A stretch of DNA of 33,614 nt from Chloroflexota bacterium (GTDB taxonomy: Bacteria > Chloroflexota > Limnocylindria > P2-11E), in contig VBDV01000034.1 in NCBI GenBank assembly GCA_005882765.1, positions 1 to 33,614 on the forward strand, written 5' to 3'. A model generated the notes under the pieces. It saw nothing but the letters and a program-made list of their open reading frames with translations, had not been told where the DNA came from and did not search any database. The position numbers were made by a program, and so were the translations under genes. Positions 1 to 8,704 of this stretch are shown in pieces (the stretch's first letter is position 1; every line of letters starts with the position of its first letter).

Positions 1-1178
1 TCCGCTTTCGCGGCATCGCCGTCGCGTAGATCGAGCTCGGCGAGGACGAGCGTCGCGCCCGCGACCGCGCGGTCGGCATCGGCGCCGCGCTCCCCGACCG
101 CCGCGATCGCGGCCTCCGCGCTTGAGCGCGCGAACGGCGCGTCTTTAGCTTTGAGCGCGACCTCGGCCCTCGTCGCATAGCAATGAGCGAGGTACGCGGC
201 CGGTCCCGACACGCGCGCGATCTCGATCGCCCGGGCGACGTGCTCGTACGCGGCCTCGATGCGACCGGCGTCGGCCGCGATCACCGCGAGCGCGTTGCGC
301 ATGATGAGCACGCCGACGAGGTCCTTCCCGAGCTCCGCCGAAGCCAGCGCTTTCTGGTAGTGACCGGCGGCCGCGTCGTGGTCGCCGAGCGCGCGATAGG
401 CATTTCCGAGGCCCTGATGGATGAATGCGATCCGCGCGAGGTCGCCGATCTCACTCGACCACTCAAGGGCCTGCTGGTAATAGGTGGTCGCGGCTTGCGG
501 CTCCCCCAGGTCCTGCGCGCAGCCGCCCATAGTGATGAGCACGCGGAGCCGCAGGAGCTGATCGGGAGGCTTCGCTGTCTCGATCCGGCGAAGGAGCGTC
601 TCCAGCGCCTCGCGCGCCCCGCGCGGATTCCCCGCGATCCGGGTGGCCACGGCGAGCTGATAGTCGGCCGCGCGGCCGAGCGGCTCGTCGCCCAGCTCGC
701 CCGCGAGGCGTTGCGCGACGGTCAACGTCTTGATCGCCTCGCGACCGCGCTGGAGAAGATTGAGGGCCGAGCCGGCGTGCAGCCGTACTCGAGCGGTGTC
801 GCGCACCGAGAGACTTCCCGTGTCGAGCGCCTTCTCGGCGCGGCGCAGCGCCTCCGGAGCCGATGCGAATGTGAGGAGGCCCGCGATCGCACCGATCTCG
901 AGTTCTCTCTCGCTACGCGCACGCTCAAGATCGGCGTCGTCGAGGAAGTACGAAGCCGGCTTGTCGAGCTTCTTCGCCATGTGCTCAAGCGACCGCATCG
1001 CCGGACGGATCTTGCCGAGCTCGATCGCGCTTACGTGTGCGCGTGTGAAATACGGCGCCCCGAGCTGGGCCTGCGACATGCCCGACGCGATCCGGGCGTC
1101 GCGCAGGCGCTCGCCGAGCTTCTTGAGCGACGGCGAGAGCGGCGCGGGTCGGCGCCTTCGCGTGCGCGTGGCAGGCAT
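1..1178 (-). CDS. XRE-family HTH regulator with TPR-like C-terminal region (truncated by window start)
   Basis: Manual reverse-strand translation from ATG at 1178: MPATRTRRRRPAPLSPSLKKLGERLRDARIASGMSQAQLGAPYFTRAHVSAIELGKIRPAMRSLEHMAKKLDKPASYFL..., a typical XRE HTH followed by helical TPR-like sequence. The ORF runs off the edge, so it is absent from the ORF track. Confidence 0.85.
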   Translation of the reverse strand, partial: MPATRTRRRRPAPLSPSLKKLGERLRDARIASGMSQAQLGAPYFTRAHVSAIELGKIRPAMRSLEHMAKKLDKPASYFLDDADLERARSERELEIGAIAGLLTFASAPEALRRAEKALDTGSLSVRDTARVRLHAGSALNLLQRGREAIKTLTVAQRLAGELGDEPLGRAADYQLAVATRIAGNPRGAREALETLLRRIETAKPPDQLLRLRVLITMGGCAQDLGEPQAATTYYQQALEWSSEIGDLARIAFIHQGLGNAYRALGDHDAAAGHYQKALASAELGKDLVGVLIMRNALAVIAADAGRIEAAYEHVARAIEIARVSGPAAYLAHCYATRAEVALKAKDAPFARSSAEAAIAAVGERGADADRAVAGATLVLAELDLRDGDAAKA

Positions 1179-1184
1179 CCGAAG

Positions 1185-1213
1185 AAGCTAGATGGAGACC
1201 TTCGCCATGTCAA
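1185..1213 (-). promoter_or_regulatory. Sigma70-type promoter of the XRE-TPR gene, leaderless spacing
   Basis: Minus strand TTGACA (1213-1208), 17-nt spacer, TAGCTT (1190-1185), then 6 nt to ATG at 1178. Confidence 0.65.
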
Positions 1214-1262
1214 TCCAAAATCGACAGTGTGCCGCTTCCCGGCCCGACCTAGACTGCCAACG

Positions 1263-1655
1263 GTGCCTGGGGAAAGGATCCGGGTCCTCGTAGTCGACGA
1301 CCATCCGTCGGTGCGCGAGAACCTCCGCTATCTCGTAAATGCCGAGCGCGACATGGACTGCATCGGCGTGGCGCGCGATGCCCCCGAGGCCGTCCGGACC
1401 TGCCAGGAGCTGATGCCGGACGTCGTCATCCTCGACGACGAGATGCCCGGCGGGCGCGGCGTCCAGGTGCTCGAGTGGATCACGAGCGAGCTCCCCGACA
1501 CGCGCGTCGTGATGTACACGCTCGACGCCGAGGTCTGCGATGTCGCGCGTGCCTTCGGCGCGGGCTGCGTCCTGAAAGACGCGAACTACGAAGTCCTTAT
1601 GCGTGCGGTCCGCAACGGGGCCGCGTCGCTGCCGAGGTCCGCCGAGACGTATTAG
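1263..1655 (+). CDS. Single-domain response regulator (NarL-type receiver, no output domain)
   Basis: In frame with ORF 183..1655, whose N-terminal part is antisense to the XRE gene. Real start is GTG at 1263: VPGERIRVLVVDDHPSVRENLRYL...VVILDDEMPG...GCVLKDAN. TAGACT -10-like box lies 7 nt upstream. Confidence 0.85.
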   Translation: MPGERIRVLVVDDHPSVRENLRYLVNAERDMDCIGVARDAPEAVRTCQELMPDVVILDDEMPGGRGVQVLEWITSELPDTRVVMYTLDAEVCDVARAFGAGCVLKDANYEVLMRAVRNGAASLPRSAETY

Positions 1656-1662
1656 CGGCGGG

Positions 1663-2673
1663 TCATTCCAGCCGGATGAGCGGCGGGTGATCGATGTCCT
1701 CGAAGTGCGTGGTGTCGATGAACCGCAGCTTCCCCATCAGCCGGTCGAGCAGCAGTGAATGCGTTCGTGCGCCGCGCGCGAAGAAGTGCACTCCTTTCAA
1801 GACTTCCCCATCGGTCACTCCGGTCGCCACAAATCGGATGTCCGTGCCGCTCGCCAGGTCCTCGGTCCGGTAGACGCGCTCTTCATCAGCGACGCCCATC
1901 TTCTTCGCGCGACGCCGCTCCTCATCGTTGCGGAAGCGCAGTCGGCCAAGAATTTCCGCACCGAGGCACCGGAGCGCAGCCGCGGCGAGCACGCCCTCAG
2001 GCGCGCCGCCCGTACCCATGACGGCGTGCACGTCCGTTCCGGCGATGGGCACGGAGAGTGACGCCATGAGGTCGCCGTCCTCGATGAGCTTGATGCGCGC
2101 GCCGGCGGCGCGCACATCGTTGATCAGCTTCTCGTGCCGGGGACGATCGAGGATGACGATCGTCAGGTCGCTCACATCGCGGTTCAGCGACTGCGCGATG
2201 ATCCGGAGGTTCTCCGCGACGGGTCGATCGAGGTCGACCTTGCCGCGCGCAGGCGCACCCACGACGAGCTTCTCCATATAGGTATCTGGCGCATGCAACA
2301 GCCCACCCGGCTCGGAGACGGCCATGACCGCGCACGCATTTGGGCGGCCCTTTGCCACAGGGTTCGTGCCCTCCAGAGGATCGACGGCAATGTGCAGCTC
2401 CGGTCCCTCGCCCCGTCCGACGCGCTCGCCGATGAAGAGCATCGGCGCTTCATCGCGCTCGCCTTCTCCGATGACGATCATTCCGTTGAAGCGCGCGTCC
2501 TCCATGGTCTTCCGCATAGCTTCGACCGCTGCCTGATCGGCCTCGTTGTTGTTGCCGTGGCCCATCCAGTGTGCCGCGGCGATCGCCGCGGCCTCCGTTA
2601 TCCGTACCAGCTCGAGGCTCGGCGTGCGATCGACGGGAATGCGTTCGAGCGGAGGCGTTGCTTTGACCTGCAT
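1663..2673 (-). CDS. glpX: Class II fructose-1,6-bisphosphatase (GlpX)
   Basis: ORF 1663..2682 contains GEGERDEAPMLFIGERVG and HIAVDPLEGTNPVAKGRPNACAVMA, hallmarks of GlpX. ATG at 2673, with an alternative TTG at 2682. Confidence 0.93.
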   Translation of the reverse strand: MQVKATPPLERIPVDRTPSLELVRITEAAAIAAAHWMGHGNNNEADQAAVEAMRKTMEDARFNGMIVIGEGERDEAPMLFIGERVGRGEGPELHIAVDPLEGTNPVAKGRPNACAVMAVSEPGGLLHAPDTYMEKLVVGAPARGKVDLDRPVAENLRIIAQSLNRDVSDLTIVILDRPRHEKLINDVRAAGARIKLIEDGDLMASLSVPIAGTDVHAVMGTGGAPEGVLAAAALRCLGAEILGRLRFRNDEERRRAKKMGVADEERVYRTEDLASGTDIRFVATGVTDGEVLKGVHFFARGARTHSLLLDRLMGKLRFIDTTHFEDIDHPPLIRLE

Positions 2674-2684
2674 CGGCGGCAACG

Positions 2685-3824
2685 CTAGTCCGTAACCGGC
2701 GCTCGCGCACGCACGACGCGCTCTGCGGCGCGTTCGATGAGCGGCAGCGGCGCTCGCATCGACTCCGCGATCGCAACACCCTCACTTGCGATGGCGATCG
2801 CATCGAGACCGAGCGTCTCGTGTCCCGTACCGAGACTGCCCGCAACCGCGACGACCGGCACTCCGGCGCGCCGCGCGGCTGCGGTCACCGCACCCGTGAG
2901 CTTGCCGTATCCGCTCTGCTGATCGACGCGGCCTTCGCCGGTCACCACCAGGTCGGCGCCTGCGATGCGTTCGGCGAATCCGACCACGCGAAGGACGAGC
3001 TCGGCCCCCGACACCAAGCGCGCGTCGAGGAAGGCGAGTAGTCCGGCGCCAAGTCCACCGGCCGCGCCCGCGCCGGGCACGTCGCGTATCGGCCTGCCGA
3101 CGAAGGCCTCGACCACATCCGCGTACCGCGCGAGCCCCGCGTCAAGCTCGTGGACGATCTCAGGAGTGGCGCCCTTCTGCGGGCCGTAGATCGCGGAGGC
3201 GCCCTCGGGTCCGAGCAGCGGATTCCGAACGTCGCAGGCGACCTCGATCGAGGGACGGACGAGACGCGGATCCGTCTGGCCATCGATGCGGCCGAGCCGC
3301 ACGAGCGCCGCGCCGCCTTCGGGAAGGTCGTTGCCGCTTCGATCGAGGAAGCGGTACCCAAATGCTCGTGCCATACCGGCGCCCCCATCATTCGTGGCGC
3401 TTCCGCCGATCCCGATGACGATGCGGTGAGCGCCGCTCGCCGCCGCAGCGAGGATGAGCTCTCCCGTCCCACGAGTGCTCGTGATGCGCGGGTCGCGCTC
3501 GCTCGGCTCGAGCAACGGGAGACCACTCGCCGCCGCCATCTCCACGACAGCGGTCACGCCGTCGCCGAGCACTCCCCATTCCGCGTCGATCTCACGACCG
3601 AGCGGATCGTGCACGCGCGATCTGCGCGTGCCGCCGTTCGTGGCGGTCACAAGAGCGCGCACGGTGCCCTCGCCTCCATCGGCGAGCGGCATCTCTTCGA
3701 CCCGTGCACCCGGCCATGCGCGGCGTATGCCACGCGCGATCGCCGAAGCGACAGCGACGGCATCTGCCGAACCCTTGAACGACTGGGGAGCGACGATCAC
3801 CCGCGGTGCGGGGCCTCGATTCAC
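2685..3824 (-). CDS. Glycerate kinase (GlxK/GarK family)
   Basis: RVIVAPQSFKGSADAVAVASAIARGIRRAWPGARVEEMPLADGGEGTVRALV...GIGGSATNDGGAGMARAFGYRFLD is diagnostic of glycerate kinase. GTG start 6 nt after a TAGAAT box. Confidence 0.93.
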   Translation of the reverse strand: MNRGPAPRVIVAPQSFKGSADAVAVASAIARGIRRAWPGARVEEMPLADGGEGTVRALVTATNGGTRRSRVHDPLGREIDAEWGVLGDGVTAVVEMAAASGLPLLEPSERDPRITSTRGTGELILAAAASGAHRIVIGIGGSATNDGGAGMARAFGYRFLDRSGNDLPEGGAALVRLGRIDGQTDPRLVRPSIEVACDVRNPLLGPEGASAIYGPQKGATPEIVHELDAGLARYADVVEAFVGRPIRDVPGAGAAGGLGAGLLAFLDARLVSGAELVLRVVGFAERIAGADLVVTGEGRVDQQSGYGKLTGAVTAAARRAGVPVVAVAGSLGTGHETLGLDAIAIASEGVAIAESMRAPLPLIERAAERVVRARAPVTD

Positions 3825-3882
3825 CGCGGAATTCTAAGAGCGGCGCGCACGTTCACCCGAGCGTGCGCTCCCCTAGACTCGG

Positions 3883-4857
3883 ATGATCCTCACCACGTCT
3901 GACCCGGTCTGTATCGCGCGCGATCCGGCATCGCTCGAGCCCGAATGGTCCGAGCTGGCCCGGCGTCGCGCCTACCCGACGGTCTTTCTCACGCCCGACT
4001 GGATCCGTCTCGCGCGCCGACACGATCGTCGCCAGCAGATCACGCTCGGGATCGCGGACCGCGGCATCGCTGCGCTGGCCCGGGACGCGGACGGCACGAT
4101 CTCCTTCGCGGGCGGCGAGTTCACCGACTACCAGGACATCGTCGCGGCGCCGCAAGACGTGCCGACGGTCGCGGGCGCGCTCGCGGAGTGGATCACGGCT
4201 GAGCGGACGGCGCGCATTCGTCTCGACTTCGTGCCGGAAGAAACCGGAACCGTAGGTGCGATGTCGCCCGTTCTCACCGCCGCGGGCTACGAGGTCCGCG
4301 TCGAGCGGCTGGTCACCGCCCCGCGAATGGAGCTGCCGGGCAGCTTCGACGCATACGTGCAGGGCCTTGGAAAGAAGGAGCGCCACGAGCTCCGCAGAAA
4401 GCTCCGCCGCCTCGAGACCGGCCGCCGGGTCGCGTTTCGTTTCGGCGAGGAGGGCGAGCGCGCCGCGGTGACGGACCGGTTCGTCGCGCTCCATCGCAGG
4501 TCGCGCGGCGAAAAGGCCGAGTTCATGACCCCCGATACCGAGCGGTTCTTTCGCGACGTGGCCGACACGCTGGCGGCGCGCGGCTGGCTGCGACTGGGCG
4601 TGCTCAGCGTCGACGGCGAGGATGCCGCGGTCCTGTTCGGCTTCGCCTACGAGGGAACGCTCGCGCTATACAACGCGGCGTACGACCCGAACCTTGCGCC
4701 GCTCTCGGTAGGCATCGCGTGCGCGGCGTATGCGATCCGATCAGCGATCGCCGAAGGCTTACGCACCTACGACTTTCTGCGCGGCGATGAGCCGTACAAG
4801 TACGACCTCGGCGGGGCCGATCACTGGCTGCTCCGCTTCGAGGCATCGCGGCCATGA
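3883..4857 (+). CDS. BioF2-like / CelD-type GNAT acyltransferase
   Basis: Contains PTVFLTPDWIRLARRH, LPGSFDAYVQGLGKKERHELRRKLRRLE and FLRGDEPYKYDLGG, typical of the Acetyltransf_6/FemAB-like fold. Its stop overlaps the start of the next gene (ATGA). Confidence 0.75.
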   Translation: MILTTSDPVCIARDPASLEPEWSELARRRAYPTVFLTPDWIRLARRHDRRQQITLGIADRGIAALARDADGTISFAGGEFTDYQDIVAAPQDVPTVAGALAEWITAERTARIRLDFVPEETGTVGAMSPVLTAAGYEVRVERLVTAPRMELPGSFDAYVQGLGKKERHELRRKLRRLETGRRVAFRFGEEGERAAVTDRFVALHRRSRGEKAEFMTPDTERFFRDVADTLAARGWLRLGVLSVDGEDAAVLFGFAYEGTLALYNAAYDPNLAPLSVGIACAAYAIRSAIAEGLRTYDFLRGDEPYKYDLGGADHWLLRFEASRP

Positions 4858-6116
4858 CCCGAAGGATCGCGATGATCTCGGTCCATGCGTGTCCCCTGGC
4901 GAAGCTCGGTGGCCGCGACTCCGGTGGGATGAACGTGTACGTGCGCGAGCTCGCGCGCGACCTCGGCGCGCGAGGCATCGAGGTCGACGTCTTCACTCGC
5001 TGGCGCGAGCAGTACGACCCGCGGATCCAGCAGCTCGGTCCGAATGCCCGGGTCATCCACATTCAGTCCGGCCCGATCGGCTACTGGCCGAAGATGGACG
5101 TGTACGAGCACCTCGATGAATTCACGGCGAAGCTTCTCGAGCACGCCGCCTCCGAGGGAAAGCCGTACGACCTCGTGCACGCGCATTACTGGCTCTCCGC
5201 AAAAGTCGCGCGGACGCTCGAGCAGACATGGAACGTACCGGTCATCCAGATGTTCCACACCCTCGGGCTCGTGAAGCGCGAGGTCATGGATGAGGACATC
5301 GACGGCGAAAGCGACATCCGGATCGAGATCGAACGCGAGGCAGTGAAGAAGTCGGCGGCCGTCGTCGCGGCGAGCGAGATCGAGCTCGGCGAGCTGCGCC
5401 GGCTCTACCGCGCGAACGCCTCACGCGTGGCGGTCATTCCCTGCGGTGTGGATCCGACCCTGTTCCATCCGGTCCGACAGGCCGATGCACGCGAGAAGCT
5501 CGGGCGCGACCAGTGCGAGCGGCTCATCCTGTTCGTGGGTCGAATCGAGCAGATCAAGGGGATCGACGTGCTCCTGCGCGCGCTCGGTCTCCTGTTTCAA
5601 CGTCATCCCGACATGCGGAGCGACATCTGTCTCCTCGTCGTGGGCGGTGCTCTTGACCCCGGCGACGACGCACCAGAGACCGAGAAGATCCTCGAGCTCC
5701 GGCGCCTCGTGCACGAGCACCGGCTCGAGTCGAACGTCTCGTTCGTCGGCTCGCGGGGACAGGAAGATCTCGCCCTCTACTACGCTGCCGCGGACCTCTG
5801 CGCGGTACCGTCGCTCACCGAGTCATTCGGACTGGTGGCGCTCGAGGCGATGGCGTGCGGCACACCGGTCGTCGGCACTCGCGTCGGCGGACTGCAGACA
5901 GTGATCGAGAACGGGAGGTCGGGACTCCTCGTGCCGGCCGGCGATTACCAGGCGCTCGCCGACGCCATGACGCAGGTCCTGACCGACGCGCGCCTCCGCA
6001 TGCACCTCGCGCACGGTGCGCGCGAGCGCGCCGAGCACTTCACCTGGCGTCGCGTCGGCGACCGGATCGTCGATCTCTACGATCGCGTGCTCGACGAACG
6101 GAAGGTGAACGTCTAG
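4854..6116 (+). CDS. GT4-family glycosyltransferase (MshA/sucrose-phosphate-synthase-like)
   Basis: RIAMISVHACPLAKLGGRDSGGMNVYVRELARDLGARGIEVDVFTR; VIPCGVDPTLFHPV; ESFGLVALEAMACGTPVVGTRVGGL. Confidence 0.9.
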   Translation: MTRRIAMISVHACPLAKLGGRDSGGMNVYVRELARDLGARGIEVDVFTRWREQYDPRIQQLGPNARVIHIQSGPIGYWPKMDVYEHLDEFTAKLLEHAASEGKPYDLVHAHYWLSAKVARTLEQTWNVPVIQMFHTLGLVKREVMDEDIDGESDIRIEIEREAVKKSAAVVAASEIELGELRRLYRANASRVAVIPCGVDPTLFHPVRQADAREKLGRDQCERLILFVGRIEQIKGIDVLLRALGLLFQRHPDMRSDICLLVVGGALDPGDDAPETEKILELRRLVHEHRLESNVSFVGSRGQEDLALYYAAADLCAVPSLTESFGLVALEAMACGTPVVGTRVGGLQTVIENGRSGLLVPAGDYQALADAMTQVLTDARLRMHLAHGARERAEHFTWRRVGDRIVDLYDRVLDERKVNV

Positions 6117-6814
6117 TGGCGCCGGCGTTCGCGATTCCGAAGAGGGCGATGGCCGTCTTCGCCCATCCGGACGACGTCGACTTCGGCTGCTCCGGCACGC
6201 TCGCCTCGTGGATCCGCGCGGCAGAGACACACGTGACGTACTGCGTGATCACCAGCGGGCAGAAGGGCACGCATGACCCGAAGATGACGGCGGAGCAGAT
6301 GGCCGAAACGAGGCAGCGCGAGCAACGCGCGGCCGGCGAAGCGATCGGCGTGAAGGAGTTCGTCTTCCTCGGGCACCAGGATGGTGAGCTCGAGCCGACG
6401 ATGCAGCTGCGCGCCGAGGTGTGCCTGGCCATCCGCGAGCACAAGCCCGACGTGGTCTTCACGAACGATCCGTGGGGTCACTACCAGGTGCATCCCGACC
6501 ATCGCGTCGCCGGATGGAGCGGGCTCGACGGGGTGATCGCCGCGCGGGACCACCTCTTCTTCCCAGAGCAGCTGACCGGCGGTCTCAAGCACCACCGCGT
6601 GTCGCGTGTGCTTCTCTTCGGAACGCGCGACCCCAACATCTGGTTCGACATCTCGGGGTCGATCGATGGAAAGATCGCCGCGCTCAAAGCGCACAAGAGC
6701 CAAGTCGGTGGCCGCAAGGGTTTTGCCGAGCGCATGCGCTGGTGGGCGAAAACCACAGGCTCGACCTGGGACCTGGCGGCCGCGGAGGCGTTCCGCTACA
6801 TCGAGCTCGCCTAG
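6116..6814 (+). CDS. PIG-L/LmbE-family deacetylase (MshB/BshB-like)
   Basis: GTG start inside the TAGTG overlap with the GT stop; MAVFAHPDDVDFGCSGTLASWI (AHPDD motif), NDPWGHYQVHPDHR. Confidence 0.9.
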   Translation: MAPAFAIPKRAMAVFAHPDDVDFGCSGTLASWIRAAETHVTYCVITSGQKGTHDPKMTAEQMAETRQREQRAAGEAIGVKEFVFLGHQDGELEPTMQLRAEVCLAIREHKPDVVFTNDPWGHYQVHPDHRVAGWSGLDGVIAARDHLFFPEQLTGGLKHHRVSRVLLFGTRDPNIWFDISGSIDGKIAALKAHKSQVGGRKGFAERMRWWAKTTGSTWDLAAAEAFRYIELA

Positions 6815-6963
6815 TGGCGAGCCCGGAAGAGGATGGCGGCCGAGGTCAGACCTGCGAGCAGGAAGACTCCGACGAGAACCAGACCTGGCGGCCCGAGATA
6901 TCCCACCACAAGGGCAGCGGCGACCACAAAAGCGACATAAGGCACTGCGCGCATCACGGTCAT
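6811..6963 (-). CDS. Small hypothetical membrane protein (50 aa)
   Basis: MTVMRAVPYVAFVVAAALVVGYLGPPGLVLVGVFLLAGLTSAAILFRARH; two hydrophobic segments. Stop interlocked with the PIG-L stop (CTAG). Confidence 0.5.
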   Translation of the reverse strand: MTVMRAVPYVAFVVAAALVVGYLGPPGLVLVGVFLLAGLTSAAILFRARH

Positions 6964-6976
6964 CGTCAATTCTGAG

Positions 6977-7756
6977 TCAGCCGATCGCCTCGACGACCGC
7001 ATCGATCCGCGATTCGTCAGCGATCCACCGGTCGCCGCTGTCGCCGAGCCGCATTACATCCTGTCGCTGCGTGATCCACAGAATTCCGTCGATCTGACGC
7101 TGGAGCTCCGACGCGCGTTCGTAGAGGCACAGCTCCGAAGCGTGCTCGCGCTCCCGTCGCACGCGGTCGACGGCATCGATCACGGCGGACCGGTCGCGAT
7201 CCAATACATTCGCCGCCCGCTGCGAGAGATCGTCGAGATCGTGCTCTCCGACGCCGCGGATCCGAGCGAGATCCCGCTCGATGCTGTCCAACTCTCCGGG
7301 AGGGCGGCAGAAGTGCACCGGAAAGAGCCGCATGAGCGCGGACGCGGCCGCGTACGTCGGCGCCCAGCCGAGGTACGGGCCAAAGACTCGATCGATTCTT
7401 GGAGCAAGGTCGACGACGGCCGCGATGCCCGGTGGCGTCGAGCTCAACCGAACGCCGACGACCGTCTCGAAACCGGTCGTTCGATTGAACGGCGGGTCGA
7501 GGCGCTCGAGGAGTGTTCGTTCGAGCAGCGCGGCCTCGTGCTCGGATATGCACGGACCGGCGAGGACACGCCGGATCCGGCGGACCATCCCACGTAGTCC
7601 GGGCCGGTCGAGGCCGGAGTTCCAATAGCTCCGGACACGCGATCGCAGGTTCGACGCGCGCCCGACGTAGAGCAGATGCCCGCGCGCGTCGATGAAGAGA
7701 TAGACCCCAGGCGTGGACGGCAGCTTTGCGAGATCCGCGGGCGCGACGGCGAGCAC
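6977..7756 (-). CDS. Stand-alone GIY-YIG nuclease domain protein with UVR-like motif (UvrC N-terminal-like)
   Basis: From GTG at 7756: VLAVAPADLAKLPSTPGVYLFIDARGHLLYVGRASNLRSRVRSYW (GIY-YIG) and C-terminal YERASELQRQIDGILWITQRQD (UVR). No UvrC RNase-H-like or HhH region. Confidence 0.8.
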   Translation of the reverse strand: MLAVAPADLAKLPSTPGVYLFIDARGHLLYVGRASNLRSRVRSYWNSGLDRPGLRGMVRRIRRVLAGPCISEHEAALLERTLLERLDPPFNRTTGFETVVGVRLSSTPPGIAAVVDLAPRIDRVFGPYLGWAPTYAAASALMRLFPVHFCRPPGELDSIERDLARIRGVGEHDLDDLSQRAANVLDRDRSAVIDAVDRVRREREHASELCLYERASELQRQIDGILWITQRQDVMRLGDSGDRWIADESRIDAVVEAIG

Positions 7757-7801
7757 GTAACCGAGAGTAGCGCGCGATGAGCTGGCGTAGCCTCGTCCGC
7801 G

Positions 7802-8623
7802 ATGCTCGAAGAGCCTTTCATCGGCGGGAACATGAGCGACGCGACGCGCGTCGGCGACACGGTGAGGCGACGCGCGGGTCCCTGGACTCCGGCGGTCCAC
7901 GCGCTGCTTCGCTTCCTCGAGAACGCCGGCTTCGAAGCGCCACGCGCCCGAGGGATGGACCCAAAGGGCCGCGAAATGCTCGAGTACGTCGAGGGCGATG
8001 CGCATCCGGGCTGGCCCGATCCGGCCCCGGACTGGGTCACGGACGACGATCACCTGGCCGAGGGTGCGCGTCTGCTCCGTCGCTACCACGACCTCGTCGA
8101 AGGTTTTGAGCCGCCCGCCGGAGCGCGATGGCGATTCGTTGCACCGACGGCCCACGAGATCATCTGTCACAACGATTGGGCGCCGTGGAACGCGCTCTTC
8201 CGCGAGCGTCGTCTCGCGGTGATGCTCGACTGGGACATGGCCGGTCCAGGGACTCGCCTCTGGGACATCACGAACAGTGCGTACTCGTGGGTCCCGCTGT
8301 TGTCACATAGGCCGGCAGTCTCGATCGAAGAGCGAGCGCGGCGCCTTCGTTTGTTCTGTGATGCCTACGGTCTGCTGGACCGTGCGTCGCTCCTCGACGT
8401 GCTGAAGGAGCGGACGCTCTTCGTGGGCGAGTTCATCGCGGAGCAGGCGCGCCTCGGGGACAAGGGCTCGATGAAGCTGGCTGATTGGGACGTCCCGGCG
8501 CGGATGAAACGCGACGCGGCGTATCTCGATGAGAACCGGGCGGTCCTGCAACGAGCACTCGACTCGGCGCGCCCTGCCGCGCGACGAAGGCAGCCCGGGG
8601 TCTTCCGAGCGAGCGGCCCCTAG
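7802..8623 (+). CDS. Aminoglycoside phosphotransferase (APH)-family kinase
   Basis: EIICHNDWAPWNALFRERRLAVMLDWDMAGPGTRLWDI matches APH catalytic HNDxxxxN and DWDxAGPG. TAGCCT box 8 nt upstream of ATG. Confidence 0.85.
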   Translation: MLEEPFIGGNMSDATRVGDTVRRRAGPWTPAVHALLRFLENAGFEAPRARGMDPKGREMLEYVEGDAHPGWPDPAPDWVTDDDHLAEGARLLRRYHDLVEGFEPPAGARWRFVAPTAHEIICHNDWAPWNALFRERRLAVMLDWDMAGPGTRLWDITNSAYSWVPLLSHRPAVSIEERARRLRLFCDAYGLLDRASLLDVLKERTLFVGEFIAEQARLGDKGSMKLADWDVPARMKRDAAYLDENRAVLQRALDSARPAARRRQPGVFRASGP

Positions 8624-8677
8624 ACGGCCGGACATTGCGATCCCACGAGGGGCCGAGTGAGGAAGACCCCGGGCTGC
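8590..8677. terminator. Long two-part inverted repeat between convergent genes (putative bidirectional terminator or structured RNA)
   Basis: GCAGCCCGGGGTCTTCC (8590-8606) pairs perfectly with GGAAGACCCCGGGCTGC (8661-8677); inner GGCCCCT (8615-8621) pairs with AGGGGCC (8648-8654). Confidence 0.6.
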
Positions 8678-8704
8678 ACCTGCGCCCCGCTGGCTGCGCG
8701 ACGA

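Noticed and set aside
183-1262. N-terminal 360 codons of the 183..1655 ORF
   Set aside because: Antisense to the XRE-TPR gene; the real product is the receiver domain beginning at GTG 1263.
3845-3868. GCGCACG-N10-CGTGCGC inverted repeat between glycerate kinase and the GNAT gene
   Set aside because: Short and GC-rich in a GC-rich genome; may be an operator but not distinguishable from chance without conservation.
7757-8170. N-terminal extension of the 6977..8170 GIY-YIG ORF
   Set aside because: Antisense to the APH-like gene; homology and a TACTCT box support the start at 7756.
8590-8677. RNase P or SRP RNA (GAGGAAGACCCCGGGCTGCACC vaguely resembles the RNase P GAGGAAAGTCCGGGCT motif)
   Set aside because: Too short, surrounding conserved elements absent, and the match is explained by the inverted repeat.
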